Assembly (NCBI GenBank): GCA_023846275.1
Contig: JAIUJO010000298.1
Span: 7,501-71,500, forward strand
Origin: Vanilla planifolia
Lineage: Eukaryota > Streptophyta > Magnoliopsida > Asparagales > Orchidaceae
DNA length: 64,000 nucleotides
Direction: 5' to 3'
The notes beneath the pieces were generated by a model, which did not search any database, had not been told where the DNA came from, and worked only from the letters and a program-made list of their open reading frames with translations. Both the position numbers and the translations under genes were made by a program. This document shows, piece after piece, positions 1 through 11,927 of the stretch. Position 1 is the stretch's first letter, and each line of letters starts with the position of its first letter.

Positions 1-545
1 CATGCTTATTTATGTGCATGTGCTCATGTGTGTGCATGTGAGCATTCATGTGTGTGTATATTTGCATATATGTATGTGCATGTGTGCATACATATTTGTG
101 TTTGTGAGTGTTTTTGTGCATGTGTATGTGTGCATGCACTTATGTGTTTTTATGTACATACATGTGCGTGCCTGTTGTATGTTTGTGCAAGTGTGTGTGC
201 TCACTAAGCGTATGTGTATTCATTCTTGTGTGTTGGTGTTTGTGTGTGTGCATGTATTCGTACTTGTGTGTCTATCTTTGCCCAAATGGGTGTGTACATG
301 TGTGTGTGTGCATAAGTGTTCATGTAAATGTATGTGTTTGTGTGCTTGTGTGAATGTAGGTGTGTGTGTATCTATGTGCATATGTCTATGCATGTATTTG
401 TATGTGCATTGATGTGTGTGTAAGTGTGTAGGTGCTTTTGTGCATTTGTGTATGTGGATACCTTTGTTAATGCATCTAATTGTATTTATGTGATAATACA
501 TGCATGTGTGTATGCATGTGTGTGAATGCATGAGTGAGCACATAA

Positions 546-573
546 GTGTGTGTGTGTGTGTGTGTGTGTGTGT
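546..573 (+). repeat. (GT)14 perfect microsatellite
   Basis: This is an uninterrupted GT run inside the degenerate TG-rich array, one of the few perfect dinucleotide stretches in it. Confidence 0.95.
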
Positions 574-2160
574 TTACTTGCATGTGTGTGCACATAAGAG
601 CACATGTGTATGTACATGTGTCAGTGCATTTGTGTTTGTGTGTATTCTTATTGGTCTGTGCATGTATGTGCATGGGTGTGTGTGTGCATGCATGTGTTCA
701 TGTGTATGTGTATGTGTACATACATGTGTGTCTATGTGTGCATCTTTGTCTATGTGTGCATGGCCATGTGTGTGTGCATTGATGTGTAGGCTGGTGTGCT
801 TGTGTGTGCATGTGTGAGTGTGCAAGAGTGCATGTGTGTTGTGTTTGTGTATGTGTGCTTGTGTTTGTGTGTGTGCATGTGTGCATAGGTTTGAAAGTGT
901 GTGTGGGTGTGTTCTTGTGTGTACATGTGCATGTACATGTGTAAGCTCATGTGTGTGGGTGTCAGTGTTCTTGTGTGTACATGTGCACATGTGTGTGGGT
1001 GTGTTCTTGTGTGTTTGTGTATGTTTGTGCAAGCTCATGTGTTTGTGTGTGTGTATGTGCATGTATGTGTGCAAGATTATATATGTGTATGTGTGTATTT
1101 GTAATTGTGTGGTTGTGTTTGTATGAGTTCATGCATGTGTGTCTGTGGTGTATGTGTGCTTTGTTGTCAGTGTCTATAGGGGTGTGCACATGTGTGTAAA
1201 TATGCATGTGCTTGTGTGCATGCATGTACGTGTTTTTGTTGGTGTATTTATGCATGTGAGTGTGCATGTAGGTGCTTGGGTGTGTGTGTGAATGCCATGT
1301 GTGTTTTTGTATGCATGTGTTTGAGCATGTTTGTATGTGTGCATGTGGGCGTGTGTGTGTGTAAACCTGTCGACATATATGTGTATTTGTGCATGTGTGT
1401 GTGAGTGTGTGTGCAAGTGTTTGTGTGCAAATGTTTGCATGTTACTTGTACCTATGTGTCTATTTTGCATGTAAATATTTGTGTGTGTTTATTGTGCTTG
1501 CATGTGTGTGTGTATGTGTCTATGGATGTGCATACAATTGTGTGCATATATATATATATATTTATATTTGTGTGCAAGTGTGTATGTGTGCACACAAACA
1601 CATATTTGTCGTGTTTGTTTGTGTGTGTGTGTGTGATTATGCATATGTGTGTTCATATATATGTTTAAGTATAAATTCATGCTTGGGTCTATGCATGTGT
1701 GCTTGTGTGTGTTTGCATGTGTGTGCATGTGAAATGTTTGCTTTTTTGCATGTGCGTATGCATGTGCATGTACAAGTGTGTGTGTGCTCATGTAATTGCT
1801 TGTGTGCATGTGTGAGTTTGTAATCATATGAGTGGGTATATGTGTATGTGAGTGTGCTTTTGTGAGTGTGTGGGTACATGTGTGTGTTTGTGCATGTGTG
1901 CTCATGCATGTGTTTACATATTTGTGTTTGTGCGTGTGCATAAGTGCATGTATCCTTGCAGGAATGTATGGCACGTGTGTGTGCTTGTGCATGCATGTAA
2001 GTGTTTGTGTATGTGCATCTGTTTGTGTCCATGTGTAGGTGTGTGTGCATGTATTAGTGTGTGTGTGTATGTACATTTGTGTTTGTGCAAGTGTGCACAA
2101 GTGTGTGTGTGTATTTGTGCATTTGTGCGGGTGTGTGCACGTGTGTCAAATTATGTGTGT

Positions 2161-2175
2161 GGGGGGGGGGGGGGG
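2161..2175 (+). repeat. Poly-G run (15 G)
   Basis: Fifteen consecutive G, followed by AGGGA, lie inside an array otherwise almost without homopolymers. A run like this can form a G-quadruplex, and is also a common site of sequencing or polishing error. Confidence 0.9.
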
Positions 2176-3343
2176 AGGGAATGTGTGCTTGGGTGTGTGA
2201 GTGTGTGTGTGCACGTGTTTAATTACAAGTTTGTGCATTCATGTGTGAGCATGTATGTGTGTGCATACATGTGTGCATGCCTGTGAGCACATGTGTATGC
2301 ATGCATACTTTCTTATGTGGATGTATGAGCGATTGTGCATGCATGTGTCTGTGTGTGACTATGTATGTGCATGTATATGAGTGCATGAGTGAGTGTGCAT
2401 ATTCATATGTCTTTGTCTACATATGTGTGTGTGTATGCATGTGTGCACATATTTATTCATTTAGGTGTGTGCATGCATGTGTGTGTGCGAGTGTGTGTGT
2501 GTGTGTCTATCTTTGTGTGTGCATGTGCATGCAAGTGTGTATGTTTGTGTGTGTTTGTGCATGTGTTTATGCCACTGTATTTGCATGTATGCTTGGGTAC
2601 ATGCATGTGTGTGCATGTGCATATGAGCATGTGTTTGCACATGTGTGTGTGTGCACCTTTTTGCAAGCATGTAAACATGACTATGTCTGTGACTATGTGC
2701 ATGTATGTGTTTCTTTGTGTATATGTATGTGTGTGTGTGTGCATGCACATTTGTTTGTGTGGATGCATAGATTTTAAGTGCATTTGTATGTGTACTTGTG
2801 ACTGAGTGTGTACATGCATGTGCTTGTGCATGTGCATGTGCGTGCATTCTAATCTATGTGTCGTCGTGTGTGTTTCAGTGCATGTGTTCGTCTGTATATG
2901 CATGTTTGAATCTGTGTCTGCATGCTTGTGTGTGCATGTGTGCATAAGTGCACCTATATGAGTGCATTAGTGTATGAGTGCATGCATGTGTTTTTACATG
3001 TGTGTTTGTGTTTGTATGTCTATGTATGTGCATGACTACATGTATGTTTTTGTGCATAGGTGTGACTGTCTATAGCTGTGGGTGTGTGTGTATGTACGCA
3101 TGTGCATGTGTGTTCACATGTGAGTGTCTGTGTGTGTGTGCATATACATATGTATGTATGTGTGCATATATGTGCTTGTGAATGTTGTGTATGTGCATGT
3201 ACATGTATACATGACTATGTGTTTGTCTATCTTTATATGGGTGTGTGTTTGTATGTATTTTTGTGAGCATGTTTATGAGTGTGCATGCTTACTTACATCT
3301 CTATATATTTGTGTGTCTATATGTGATTGTGTGTTCTTAAGAT

Positions 3344-3378
3344 ATTATATATATTTATATATATATATATATATATAT
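3344..3378. repeat. (TA)n microsatellite inside TG array
   Basis: A short TA-dinucleotide stretch interrupts the TG-rich array and is followed directly by a GT run. A smaller one lies at about 1547-1563. Confidence 0.85.
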
Positions 3379-4872
3379 GTGTATGTGTGTGTGTGTGTGT
3401 GTATTATGTGTACCTATGTTGCATGTTTTTGTGCATGTATGCATGTGTGTGTGTGTGCATTTGCCTATAGGTGTGTGCTTGATTATCTGACTTTGTGTGT
3501 ATGTGCATGTGTGCTTGTGTGCTTGTGTGTGAGTTTTGTGCATGTGCATTTGCATAAGTGTTCATGTGTGTGTGTGTTTGTCGGTGCACACAAATGTGTT
3601 TATGCATGTTGGCATGCATGTATTTGTGTGTACACATGTGTGTGCGTGGATGTGCATGCATGTGTGTGTTTATGGGTGAGCGTGTGTGAACAGCTTTGTG
3701 TGTTTATGTTGATGTATGCACATGTTTGTTCATACATTTATGTATGCATATGTGTGTGTGCTCGTGTGTGGCTATGTGTACATTCATGATTGCATGTGCT
3801 TGTGCGTGTGCGTGTGTGCATGCTTGTGTGTATGTTTGTGCTTGTATGTGTGTGTGTTCTGTTTATTTGTGTGATCTTCCACATGTGTGTGCTTGTGTGC
3901 ACATGATTGTGTTTACACTCACATCTTTGTGCATGTGTGTGTTTTGCATGTCTGTGTACATGTGCCTACATGTGTGTATGCAACAGTGCACTTGGGTGCA
4001 TGCATCTATTGTGTGTTCTTATGCATGTGCCTTTGTGTTCATGTGTGTGTGTGTGTATGTATATAGGTGCATTTGTGCATGTTTATGTTTGTGGTTATGT
4101 GTGCGGGAAGTGCAGAGGGGTTGTGTACTAGTGCATGCATGTGTGTTTTTGCTTGGGTATGCATGTGTGTGGGTCAGTATGTTTGTGTGTGTGTGTGAAT
4201 GGACATGCTACTTTTTGTGTGTTAGTGTCTTATGTGTTTGCATGTCGTGTATGTATATGTGTATGCAATTGTTTGTGTGTATTTGTGGGTGTATGCACAT
4301 GCACATGTGTTCATGGTTTATGGGTGTGTATGTGTGTGTGTGTGTGCTTGTGTATGTGTATAGATGTGTATGTGCATGTGGGTACATGCATCCAAGTGTG
4401 TGCATATGTGTTTGTTCATACGTGTGCTTGTTTATGTGCATGTGTGTATTTGTTGTGTATGCATGTTGTCTGCATGTTCTTGTATGCATGTGTGCATGTG
4501 ATTGTGAATGCACAACCATGTCTCTGTGTATGTGTGTGTTCATTCGTGCGTGATTATATTTGTGTGTAAGTGTGTCTGTAAGTGTATACGTGTGTGTGTG
4601 TGTGTGTTCACATTTGCATAGGCTCTTGCACATGTGCATGTGTGCTTGTGTGTGTGCATTTGTGTGTGCATGTGCATGTGTGCGCATGTGTGTGTGCGAG
4701 TGTGTGCATTTGCTTGTGCATGTGTGTGTACTTATTTGTGTGCATGCATGTATGTGCACATATCTGTGCATGAGTGTGCGCATGACTATGAGTGCTTATG
4801 CACATGTCTTTGCATGCCTGATTGTGTGTTTTCTTATGTATGTGTATTAGTGTTAGTTTGTGTGTGTACCCA

Positions 4873-6540
4873 TTAATTTAATCTTTGTAGAGCTAATGCA
4901 TAAGAGGGGTGTGAGTTCTACTTTTAAACTTTTGGTATTTTTAAAATATTTTCTTAAATTAAAATTTGGTAATTATAAAACTATTGATTTAATAATTTTA
5001 CTATATTGAAATATAAATTGAAGATGGAAATTTTACAAGTTTGAAAACTTTTTTAATAAATTGTTTATCACCTCATAAAAATAATTTTCATAAATTTCTT
5101 TAATATATATTTTTAATTAAATATTAGAAAAAAGGAGAAATGACATAAATTACATAATAAAGAAATTGAGATTTTTAGCTAGTTCGACTTAACTTGTTCC
5201 TACATCTACCCCTAGTCAACTGATCTAGGATTCCACCAACAAAGTCACTCTCTTTGCCATAGTAGATATAGATAATCTTTACAAATTACACCCTTTTGTG
5301 GTAGCAGGTAGGGGTTCACCAAGACAATCCCAATTATAAAATTTACAATATTAAAATGTTATACAAAATAATAATTAACTAAAATTTTTAACTATTCACT
5401 TATAAAATTATACATGACACAAGTTTATAGACTATAATATTAGAATATAAATGTACATATGAAAAAGTTTATAACAATCTAAAAGATTTAGTTTTAAAAT
5501 ATTAAATCCAATAGATTTATCAATATGTACTAATGTTATTGAGAAAAATGAAAACAACAAAGATCTTTCCTAAACGTGATCTTTTTTAGAAATATAAGAA
5601 AAGAATAAAAAATAATTAATCAATTGTAAAGAATCACCAATAATAGAATGGTGAAGCAAGAAAAAAGAAAAATAAGTCACAAACACAACTCTAGCAAAGA
5701 CGTTAAAGTTGAATCGCAATGTTTTGTTTTGCACCATCACTTTCAAAATATCGATGTAGCAAGATTAAAATCATTAATCCCCCAACTCCTAAGGCTCTGT
5801 TATTTATATTAGAATATTTTATACTAAAATATAATTTTTTTAAAATGACTAAAAAGGGACACTTAAAATAGTTACATTTTGGCATAAAAAACAAATGCAA
5901 ATAGCTTAATGAAACACTAATTACAAGTGAGAACAACTACTGTTATATGATCTAGAAGGACGGAAGAAAAGTCATGATTAGAATACTAAATAAAGGGTCC
6001 AGATCTAATCCAAGCTAGAATTGATCTAGATCATTAAATCTGATATGCTGGATGGACGATGTTAATGCACAAGAGCATTATTCGCAAGGAAAAAGATGAT
6101 CTCAACCATTTGATTGAGCTTTATAAATGGATGGCTAGATGAAATGCATTGTTCACACATGCAAAGAAAATGTTAAACATTTGATCAAGTTTTATAGATG
6201 GATGATAGATGAAAATTACTATTTAAAATGGTGGATTTGATCTCATTAGTTTGATCAAGCATGTCACATGAATTATTAAATAGAATCTATAGTTCATAAA
6301 AATGGATTCAATCTTGATCATTTGATCATGAAAATGCACCATCGGATGGCACTGGTTCATTCTAATCCAAAAGCAAATAGGATGTTTTTTAGTCCATATC
6401 ACAAGCTTTTATATGATGTTTGGCATATAATAATTCGTTCATGCATAAAGGTTAACCTGATGGGGTTAGTTGCCTCTAGTTCTTTTGGTCTATTACACCT
6501 AAGCCTATTTTGGAGTTATTTATTCACCTAATTTAATCAA
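4873..6540 (-). repeat. 3' LTR of the copia element
   Basis: It aligns along nearly its whole length with 10432-11905, from taatgcataagagg to the shared words ggcact and aaatagg near 6340-6380. It is longer than its partner because it carries extra copies of a roughly 70-bp unit at 6101-6330. The inner boundary near 6540 is approximate. Confidence 0.75.
6101..6330 (-). repeat. Tandem ~70-bp units private to one LTR
   Basis: The motif around catttgatcaagttttata and tggatg recurs at about 6103, 6176, 6250 and 6315 with strong divergence. The other LTR has a single counterpart (about 11675). Subrepeats in LTR upstream regions often act as enhancers; a regulatory role here is only inferred. Confidence 0.55.
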
Positions 6541-8879
6541 AGCTACATAAAGAATTTTGTCATGGTCGAGACTTAGGCTTGACCTAATTTGATTCACCAT
6601 GTCTCTTAACTTGTGGCTCCCCAAAGGCTTATTTCCCACCAATAATTTAAGCCACTAGGCTTAAGCCTTTAGGCTTGGCCTATGTAAGTGGTTAGGACAA
6701 ATGTTTTTTAAGCCACAAAAGTTAATTTTTTTACTTTTAAAGACTTTTTGTAGTAATTAAAATAACTAAAATATTTTTATAAGTACTAAAACAATAATGT
6801 AAAAGAATTAATGATAGCACAAGTAAATGAATGATGTTATGCAAACTAATTTTGTCATATGTAAACATGTGATAAGATAAACAATCAAGCTAGTAGATGT
6901 CTTAGAGATGAACTCCTAAAGGTTAGCTACTATACCGAGAATTTTATCAATGACCTTTTGATAAGTAATTTAAGAAACATTTGTAGCATGGCCATCATCA
7001 TTACTTAATATTGCTTCACTTGTAGATTACTCTATGAAACATTTGGTTAGTAATTTTTTAAATAATTGATCTTACAAGAGCTTGAGATGCATAAACTAAA
7101 ATGCACTCAAGAAAAATATTACAAAAATTATCATAATGGTTTTGTTATTATGAAACAAGTGGTTCTAAAACTAATGGTATAGTAATATATCCATTTTGAT
7201 GATAGCAAAACCATTGACAAAATAGTGAAATAAAAAGATATAAATCATGCAAGCATACATATGCTCTCCTTATGTTCTTGCTTTCCCTTAATATATGAAA
7301 TTCTTATAATTATACCATAAACTTGGGATATAATTAATGTTTTTATTTCACACATACCTCTCCCCTTTTTGTCTATGCATCAAAATATAAAATAAGAGTA
7401 AAACCTACAAGGAGTGCATACAATAATATTATTTATATAGAATTAGTCTTTAAACTACCAAGGGTACTAGTTATAATAAATCTTTCCAAAATATTATATC
7501 AGAAAACAAGGATTTATTAATTAATAAGCATAAACAAAAGTTAATCATCAAACTTTATTAGAAAAAATATTAACAATCTTACACAAATATAAAAATACTA
7601 ATTTGTTGTCATGCACTTTATCTTTGTTTCGTTCAATAACATTTATTATTTTGAACAATATCACTTTCTTTATGTATGTTTTTGGCAATTCTTATAAGAA
7701 ATCGACTTAAAATAAATCTATAAGATTGGACATGCTTACAAGGTCTTCCTTTCTTATTTAAGTTCAAAAAGGTAAAAGAATACATAATAGAATAATGGAT
7801 ATGCATCTATAGGTTCTAAGAATTGCACTTAGTTCCTTACCAATAAACTACTTGTTAAGAATTCTAATTATAAAGACTAAGAGAGTTTTCTTATAAAAAA
7901 TATTTGTAATTTTAACACAATGATATGGATTAACAAAGAATTTTTATTTCATTACTCTAAATACCTTTCATAACATAACAATAAAATCCTAATCTTTATT
8001 CAAGGAGTTATTTCTTCAATATTAATCATTCAATGTTTTAATAAATAATAACCAAGGCTACACTTAACAGGTAAACATGTTAACTCCCACTAAGCTTTAG
8101 CACTAGACTCTCCTCCTTTCGTAATCCTTCAGATGGGTTAATCATACTTAAGAACAATGTAAGCTTGTGAAAGGTTTTAATAGATAATGATTTGGTAAAA
8201 AGAATCCTTTATTCTTGCAAGCAATACTACACTTCAAAATTCATCTACAATAAGATCAAATAACAGAGTAATAATTTCTCAAAATTCTTCTAATGTTTTT
8301 AACAAATCTTTAGGTTTTATATATTATTATTTATTTCCTTCATTTCTAATAAATACGCTAAGATCTTAACCTATATGAACACTATCTGTCATATTAAATT
8401 CCAAGTTGAATTCTTACAAATTCTGTCTTTGGAATTCATAACTTATATCATTTAAAAAAAAATTTATTTACCTCACGTGTAATCATTAATTTAATAAAAG
8501 GCATATAACTTTAATGACACACTAAATTGATTCATATTGCTTATATCAACTTAATAATTCAAGTAGAAAACATTGTTGATCAAGGTTTTCATGATAACAA
8601 ATAAAAAAATATCATAAATCTTGATACTCTCATCTTCCTAGAGCTCTTCTAAGTAAGTTAGCATTTGACATTCAAACTATATATAAAAACATGATCAATT
8701 AAATTTCCCTGAAGAGATATTAAATAATTCTTACAAAGCTACTAAGATGATTAAACAATTTATCTTAAAAATAAGGACAACATACATTTTGCAAGTGAGT
8801 CATATACAAACTCATAAGGCAAGTTTTATCTCCATAGGTTCTAGTTACGAAGATAAACAAATAAAACTACTTAAGCTTT
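6541..8879 (-). mobile_element. Internal 3' region of copia element, non-coding
   Basis: AT-rich sequence without a readable pol. On the minus strand, 7355-7385 contains a purine run (aaaaaggggagagg) preceded by ttttgatgcatagac. That arrangement is familiar from the long 3' untranslated part of SIRE/Maximus-type copia elements. No reverse transcriptase, integrase or RNase H motif was found. Confidence 0.5.
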
Positions 8880-9218
8880 AAATTTAGGAACCCAAAATAA
8901 CTTGCGATCAATTGTGATAATATGTGATTAAGGTGCTTTTTTAAAAGTATTTCTCAAACATGTTCTCTTAGAAATCTATACATACTATCTTGCTTTAAAA
9001 TGATGGATTTTCTAACTCGACAATCACAAGATATATGTCCATGCAATCACAATAATGGCATGCAACTTGAGATTTAGCATGAAAATGAAAAGTATGTAAA
9101 CTTGTATTATTTCTATCATATAGTTATATGGTGAATAATGTTTATGCATACATGAAATAGAATAACTTTTCTTATCATTCATATATATATGTATATATAT
9201 ATATACATATATATATAT

Positions 9219-9268
<50 letters not shown>

Positions 9269-9269
9269 G

Positions 9270-9302
<33 letters not shown>

Positions 9303-9303
9303 G

Positions 9304-9336
<33 letters not shown>

Positions 9337-9337
9337 G

Positions 9338-9372
<35 letters not shown>

Positions 9373-10410
9373 ATATGAACATTTCAATCTATATTTTTGA
9401 GTCAAATAGGATTTAATATTAGAATTTGTATTCACAATACCATTATTTCTATTCATATGAGTTAAATGTGGAACATATATAGGCACCTATGAATAAGGAT
9501 AAGAAGTAGAAGAACATGAACGTACACTAATAAACATTTTTTAAAATCATTTATCTCTTTTTCTACCAAAACAACATATGCTTTCTTTTAAAATAAAATT
9601 TTCTTTTCTTAAAGAAATATTTCATATTCCAAAGAAACAATACATGAATTGCCTAAGGCTAAAGATGTCTCACAATCATCAAATTTATTTTGTAAGGTAC
9701 TTAAATTAGTAGCGTGTATAAGTAAATCAACTTAAAGTTGTTCATTTCTAATTTTAAGGACCTTTTATTATCTTTCTAATAAGTAAACATGATTCTCTTA
9801 TTTGTCGTATTTTATTTTAAGTCTATCATACATCCCAATCAATTTCTTATCCACAACTATAAGTTCATCAAAAGAAATAATAAATTCATCATCACTAACA
9901 ATATGATTACCACTATGAGAGAAAGAAATATGATGAGCACCTTGGAATAAAAAGCTTGCTCTTGAGGTGAATAAAGCTTTTCTCTTCTTCTTTCTCTATT
10001 CCTTTTTTTATTTCTCATTCGCTTCTTATCTTGGGTAAAAAAAAAAAACTTATTTATCATATAAATTTTCTAGTTATTATGTAGTCTTAAAAAAATGTTA
10101 GATGACAAATAATTATTCCAATTTATTTAAACAAAGTAAAATAAAGATAAATCATTTCTATAGATTTCTATGCCTTAAACTTTTATATTATTGATTAAAA
10201 TCATTTGAAACAATAAAAAAATTTCAAATGAGAACCATAAATCAAAATTAATATTTAAAATAAAAGGTTTAAAATCATTTTTTGACAAAGCAAAATTTTG
10301 ATCTTCAAATGTAAGTAGATCCATGTAGCTACCAATATAAATAATAATTCATCACACACAACATGAAAGGAACAAGATGAGATATTCTCTTAGGAATTTC
10401 ATCCCTAGAT
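8880..10410 (-). pseudogene. Decayed copia gag with zinc knuckle
   Basis: Gag packages the element's RNA. Read on the minus strand, 9016-9068 gives CHYC, then after a one-base shift LHGHISCDC, a disrupted CX2CX4HX4C zinc knuckle. About 110-130 bases further along, 8880-8910 reads RKLFWVPK, close to the WVPK motif that follows the knuckle in SIRE/Maximus polyproteins. Near the start, at about 10340, a YYLYW string resembles the N-terminal gag motif of copia elements. Stops and shifts are frequent, so nothing is expressed as a full protein. A (TA)n tract at 9180-9376 has grown inside it. Confidence 0.7.
9180..9376. repeat. (TA)n tract with 34-bp higher-order period
   Basis: TA repeat in which TTT marks occur at 9256, 9290, 9324 and 9358, and G marks at 9269, 9303 and 9337, all exactly 34 bases apart. 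The tract therefore contains three to four copies of a 34-bp unit. The ORF across it, rich in Ile and Tyr, is an artefact. Confidence 0.9.
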
Positions 10411-10417
10411 ATAACCT

Positions 10418-10429
10418 GCTCTAACACAA
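10418..10429 (-). other. Primer-binding site, initiator tRNA-Met type
   Basis: The minus strand reads ttgtgttagagc followed by agg. The usual copia primer-binding site is tggtatcagagc, so 9 of 12 bases agree, with two of three differences being transitions. It lies two bases inside the LTR edge (10432), which ends in CA on the minus strand. This fixes the element's orientation. Confidence 0.7.
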
Positions 10430-10431
10430 CT

Positions 10432-11905
10432 TGATGTAATCTATGCTGAGGTAATGCATAAGAGGAGGGAGGGTGAATTATGCTTTTAAACTTTTTGTTA
10501 TTTTAAAAATATTTTCTTAAATAAAAATTTGTAAATCATAAAATCATTTATTTAATAATTGTTTTAAATAAAAATTTTAAGAGAAAATAAAATTTTTAAA
10601 GGTCTAAAAAGGTTTTTTAATAAACAATTTTATGCTTAATAAAAATAATTTTGTTAAATTTCTTTTATATGTTTTAATTAAATATTACTAAAAATAGAAA
10701 TATCATAAATTATATAACAATAAAGAAAATAAAAATGATAAGAGATTTTTAGGACTTTTGATTTGACTCGTTCCTATATCTAACCTAGTTAACATGTTCA
10801 AGAATCTGCTAAAAAAGCTACTCTCTTTCATCATAGTATGTAGAGGTAATATTTATAAACTATAATAGTTTATCATAGCAGGTAGAGGTTCATTATCATA
10901 ACCTCAATATAAAATCTTATAATATTGAAGTGAAACACAATAATAATTAGCCACAATGATTCATTATTTACTTGTAACAGTATATATAACACAAGTCTAT
11001 CAGTTAAGATGTTGGAGTATGAATGCATATATGAAAATGGTTAAAGCAATCTAAAGGACTTAGTTTTGAATTATTAATTCCAAACAATTTATCAAAATGC
11101 ATTAACATTATTAAAAAATGGAATCAATAGAGAACTTGCTTTAATATAAACTTTTCAAAAAAATAAAAGTAAAAAAGGAATAGGGAAATAAATGATCAAT
11201 TTTAAAGAATTCACCTATAAGATTTGTAATCAAAGAAAATGGTGATGCAAGAAAGAAGAAAAATCAGTTATAAACATCACTCAAATGTTGAAATTGGATT
11301 GTAATTTTAGTTTTGCACTTTCTCTTGCAAAAATATTAATGTAGAATGTTTAAATCATTAATCCTCTTATCCTTCAAGACTCCTCTATTTATATTACAAT
11401 ATCTTAGATGAAAATAAAAAAGTTTTAGTGACTATAAAAGGTTACTTAAATAGCCATTTCAATTCATGTTCAAAACAAACACAAACATTTTTCTGAAACA
11501 TTAATGATGAGTAGGAACAGTGACTGCCATCTAATATGAGAGGACAAAATATGAGCCACTTAATTGGAATATTGAATGAAGGTTCCATATCTAATTTATA
11601 TGAGATTAAACCTAGATCATTAAATGAATGATTTGATGGAATTTACCAATCATAAAGATGAGTGTGATCCTAACTGTTTGATCATAAAAATGTGTAATTA
11701 GAAGGCACTAGTATGATATAATTCAAAAGTAAATAGGTCTAATTTTTAGTGAGACATTATATCAAAACTCTCTAATTAATTGAATCTATAAGTGCTTAAG
11801 CTAATGATATAAAAGACACTCATGAATAGAAATAGAGAAACAAACATAATTGTTTTGTTCCCATAAAATAGGTGGTGTCATAACCAATAGTAAGCACCAA
11901 TACTG
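10432..11905 (-). repeat. 5' LTR of the copia element
   Basis: Partner of 4873-6540. The edge at 10432 (minus-strand ...atca) abuts the primer-binding site. The outer edge near 11905-11927 is approximate, because the last part before the TG array (caatactggtgtaactatg) has no clear match in the other LTR. Confidence 0.75.
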
Positions 11906-11927
11906 GTGTAACTATGTTTTTTTGGGC

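Larger units (their letters stand above)
1..4869 (+). repeat. TG/CATG-rich degenerate simple-repeat array, left part
   Basis: The whole stretch is built from TG, CATG, TATG and TTTG words with no fixed unit length, such as runs of tgtgtgcatg and tgtttgtg. Most of it alternates pyrimidine and purine, a pattern known to favour Z-DNA. All three stop codons have the form pyrimidine-purine-purine, so they are rare here in all six frames. The many Cys/Val/Met-rich (plus) and His/Thr-rich (minus) ORFs are therefore not genes. The tract ends where the LTR of a copia element begins, and the same kind of sequence resumes at 11928 in the same orientation. Confidence 0.95.
4873..11905 (-). mobile_element. 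Old Ty1/copia LTR retrotransposon, pol not recognisable
   Basis: Two direct copies of about 1.5-1.7 kb (4873-6540 and 10432-11905) flank about 3.9 kb. Shared landmarks include the word taatgcataagagg, a block containing cactctctttgcc / ctactctctttc, and tagcaggtag followed by ggttca. Orientation is minus: just inside the right copy is a degenerate initiator tRNA-Met primer-binding site (10418-10429), followed by gag remnants read on the minus strand. The internal region is too short for gag plus a full pol, and I see no integrase or reverse transcriptase, so this is a deleted or non-autonomous SIRE/Maximus-like element. The LTRs differ at many positions and by indels, so the insertion is old. 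It sits inside the TG-rich array. The exact outer ends and the target-site duplication could not be fixed. Confidence 0.8.

Noticed and set aside
3696..4553. 285-codon Cys-rich ORF (and similar ones across both TG arrays)
   Set aside because: Alternating purine/pyrimidine sequence excludes stop codons. Composition is only that of TG/CATG words, and no domain or signal fits.
9189..9416. Ile/Tyr-rich ORF, and the similar one at 23710-23961
   Set aside because: Translation of (TA)n repeats.
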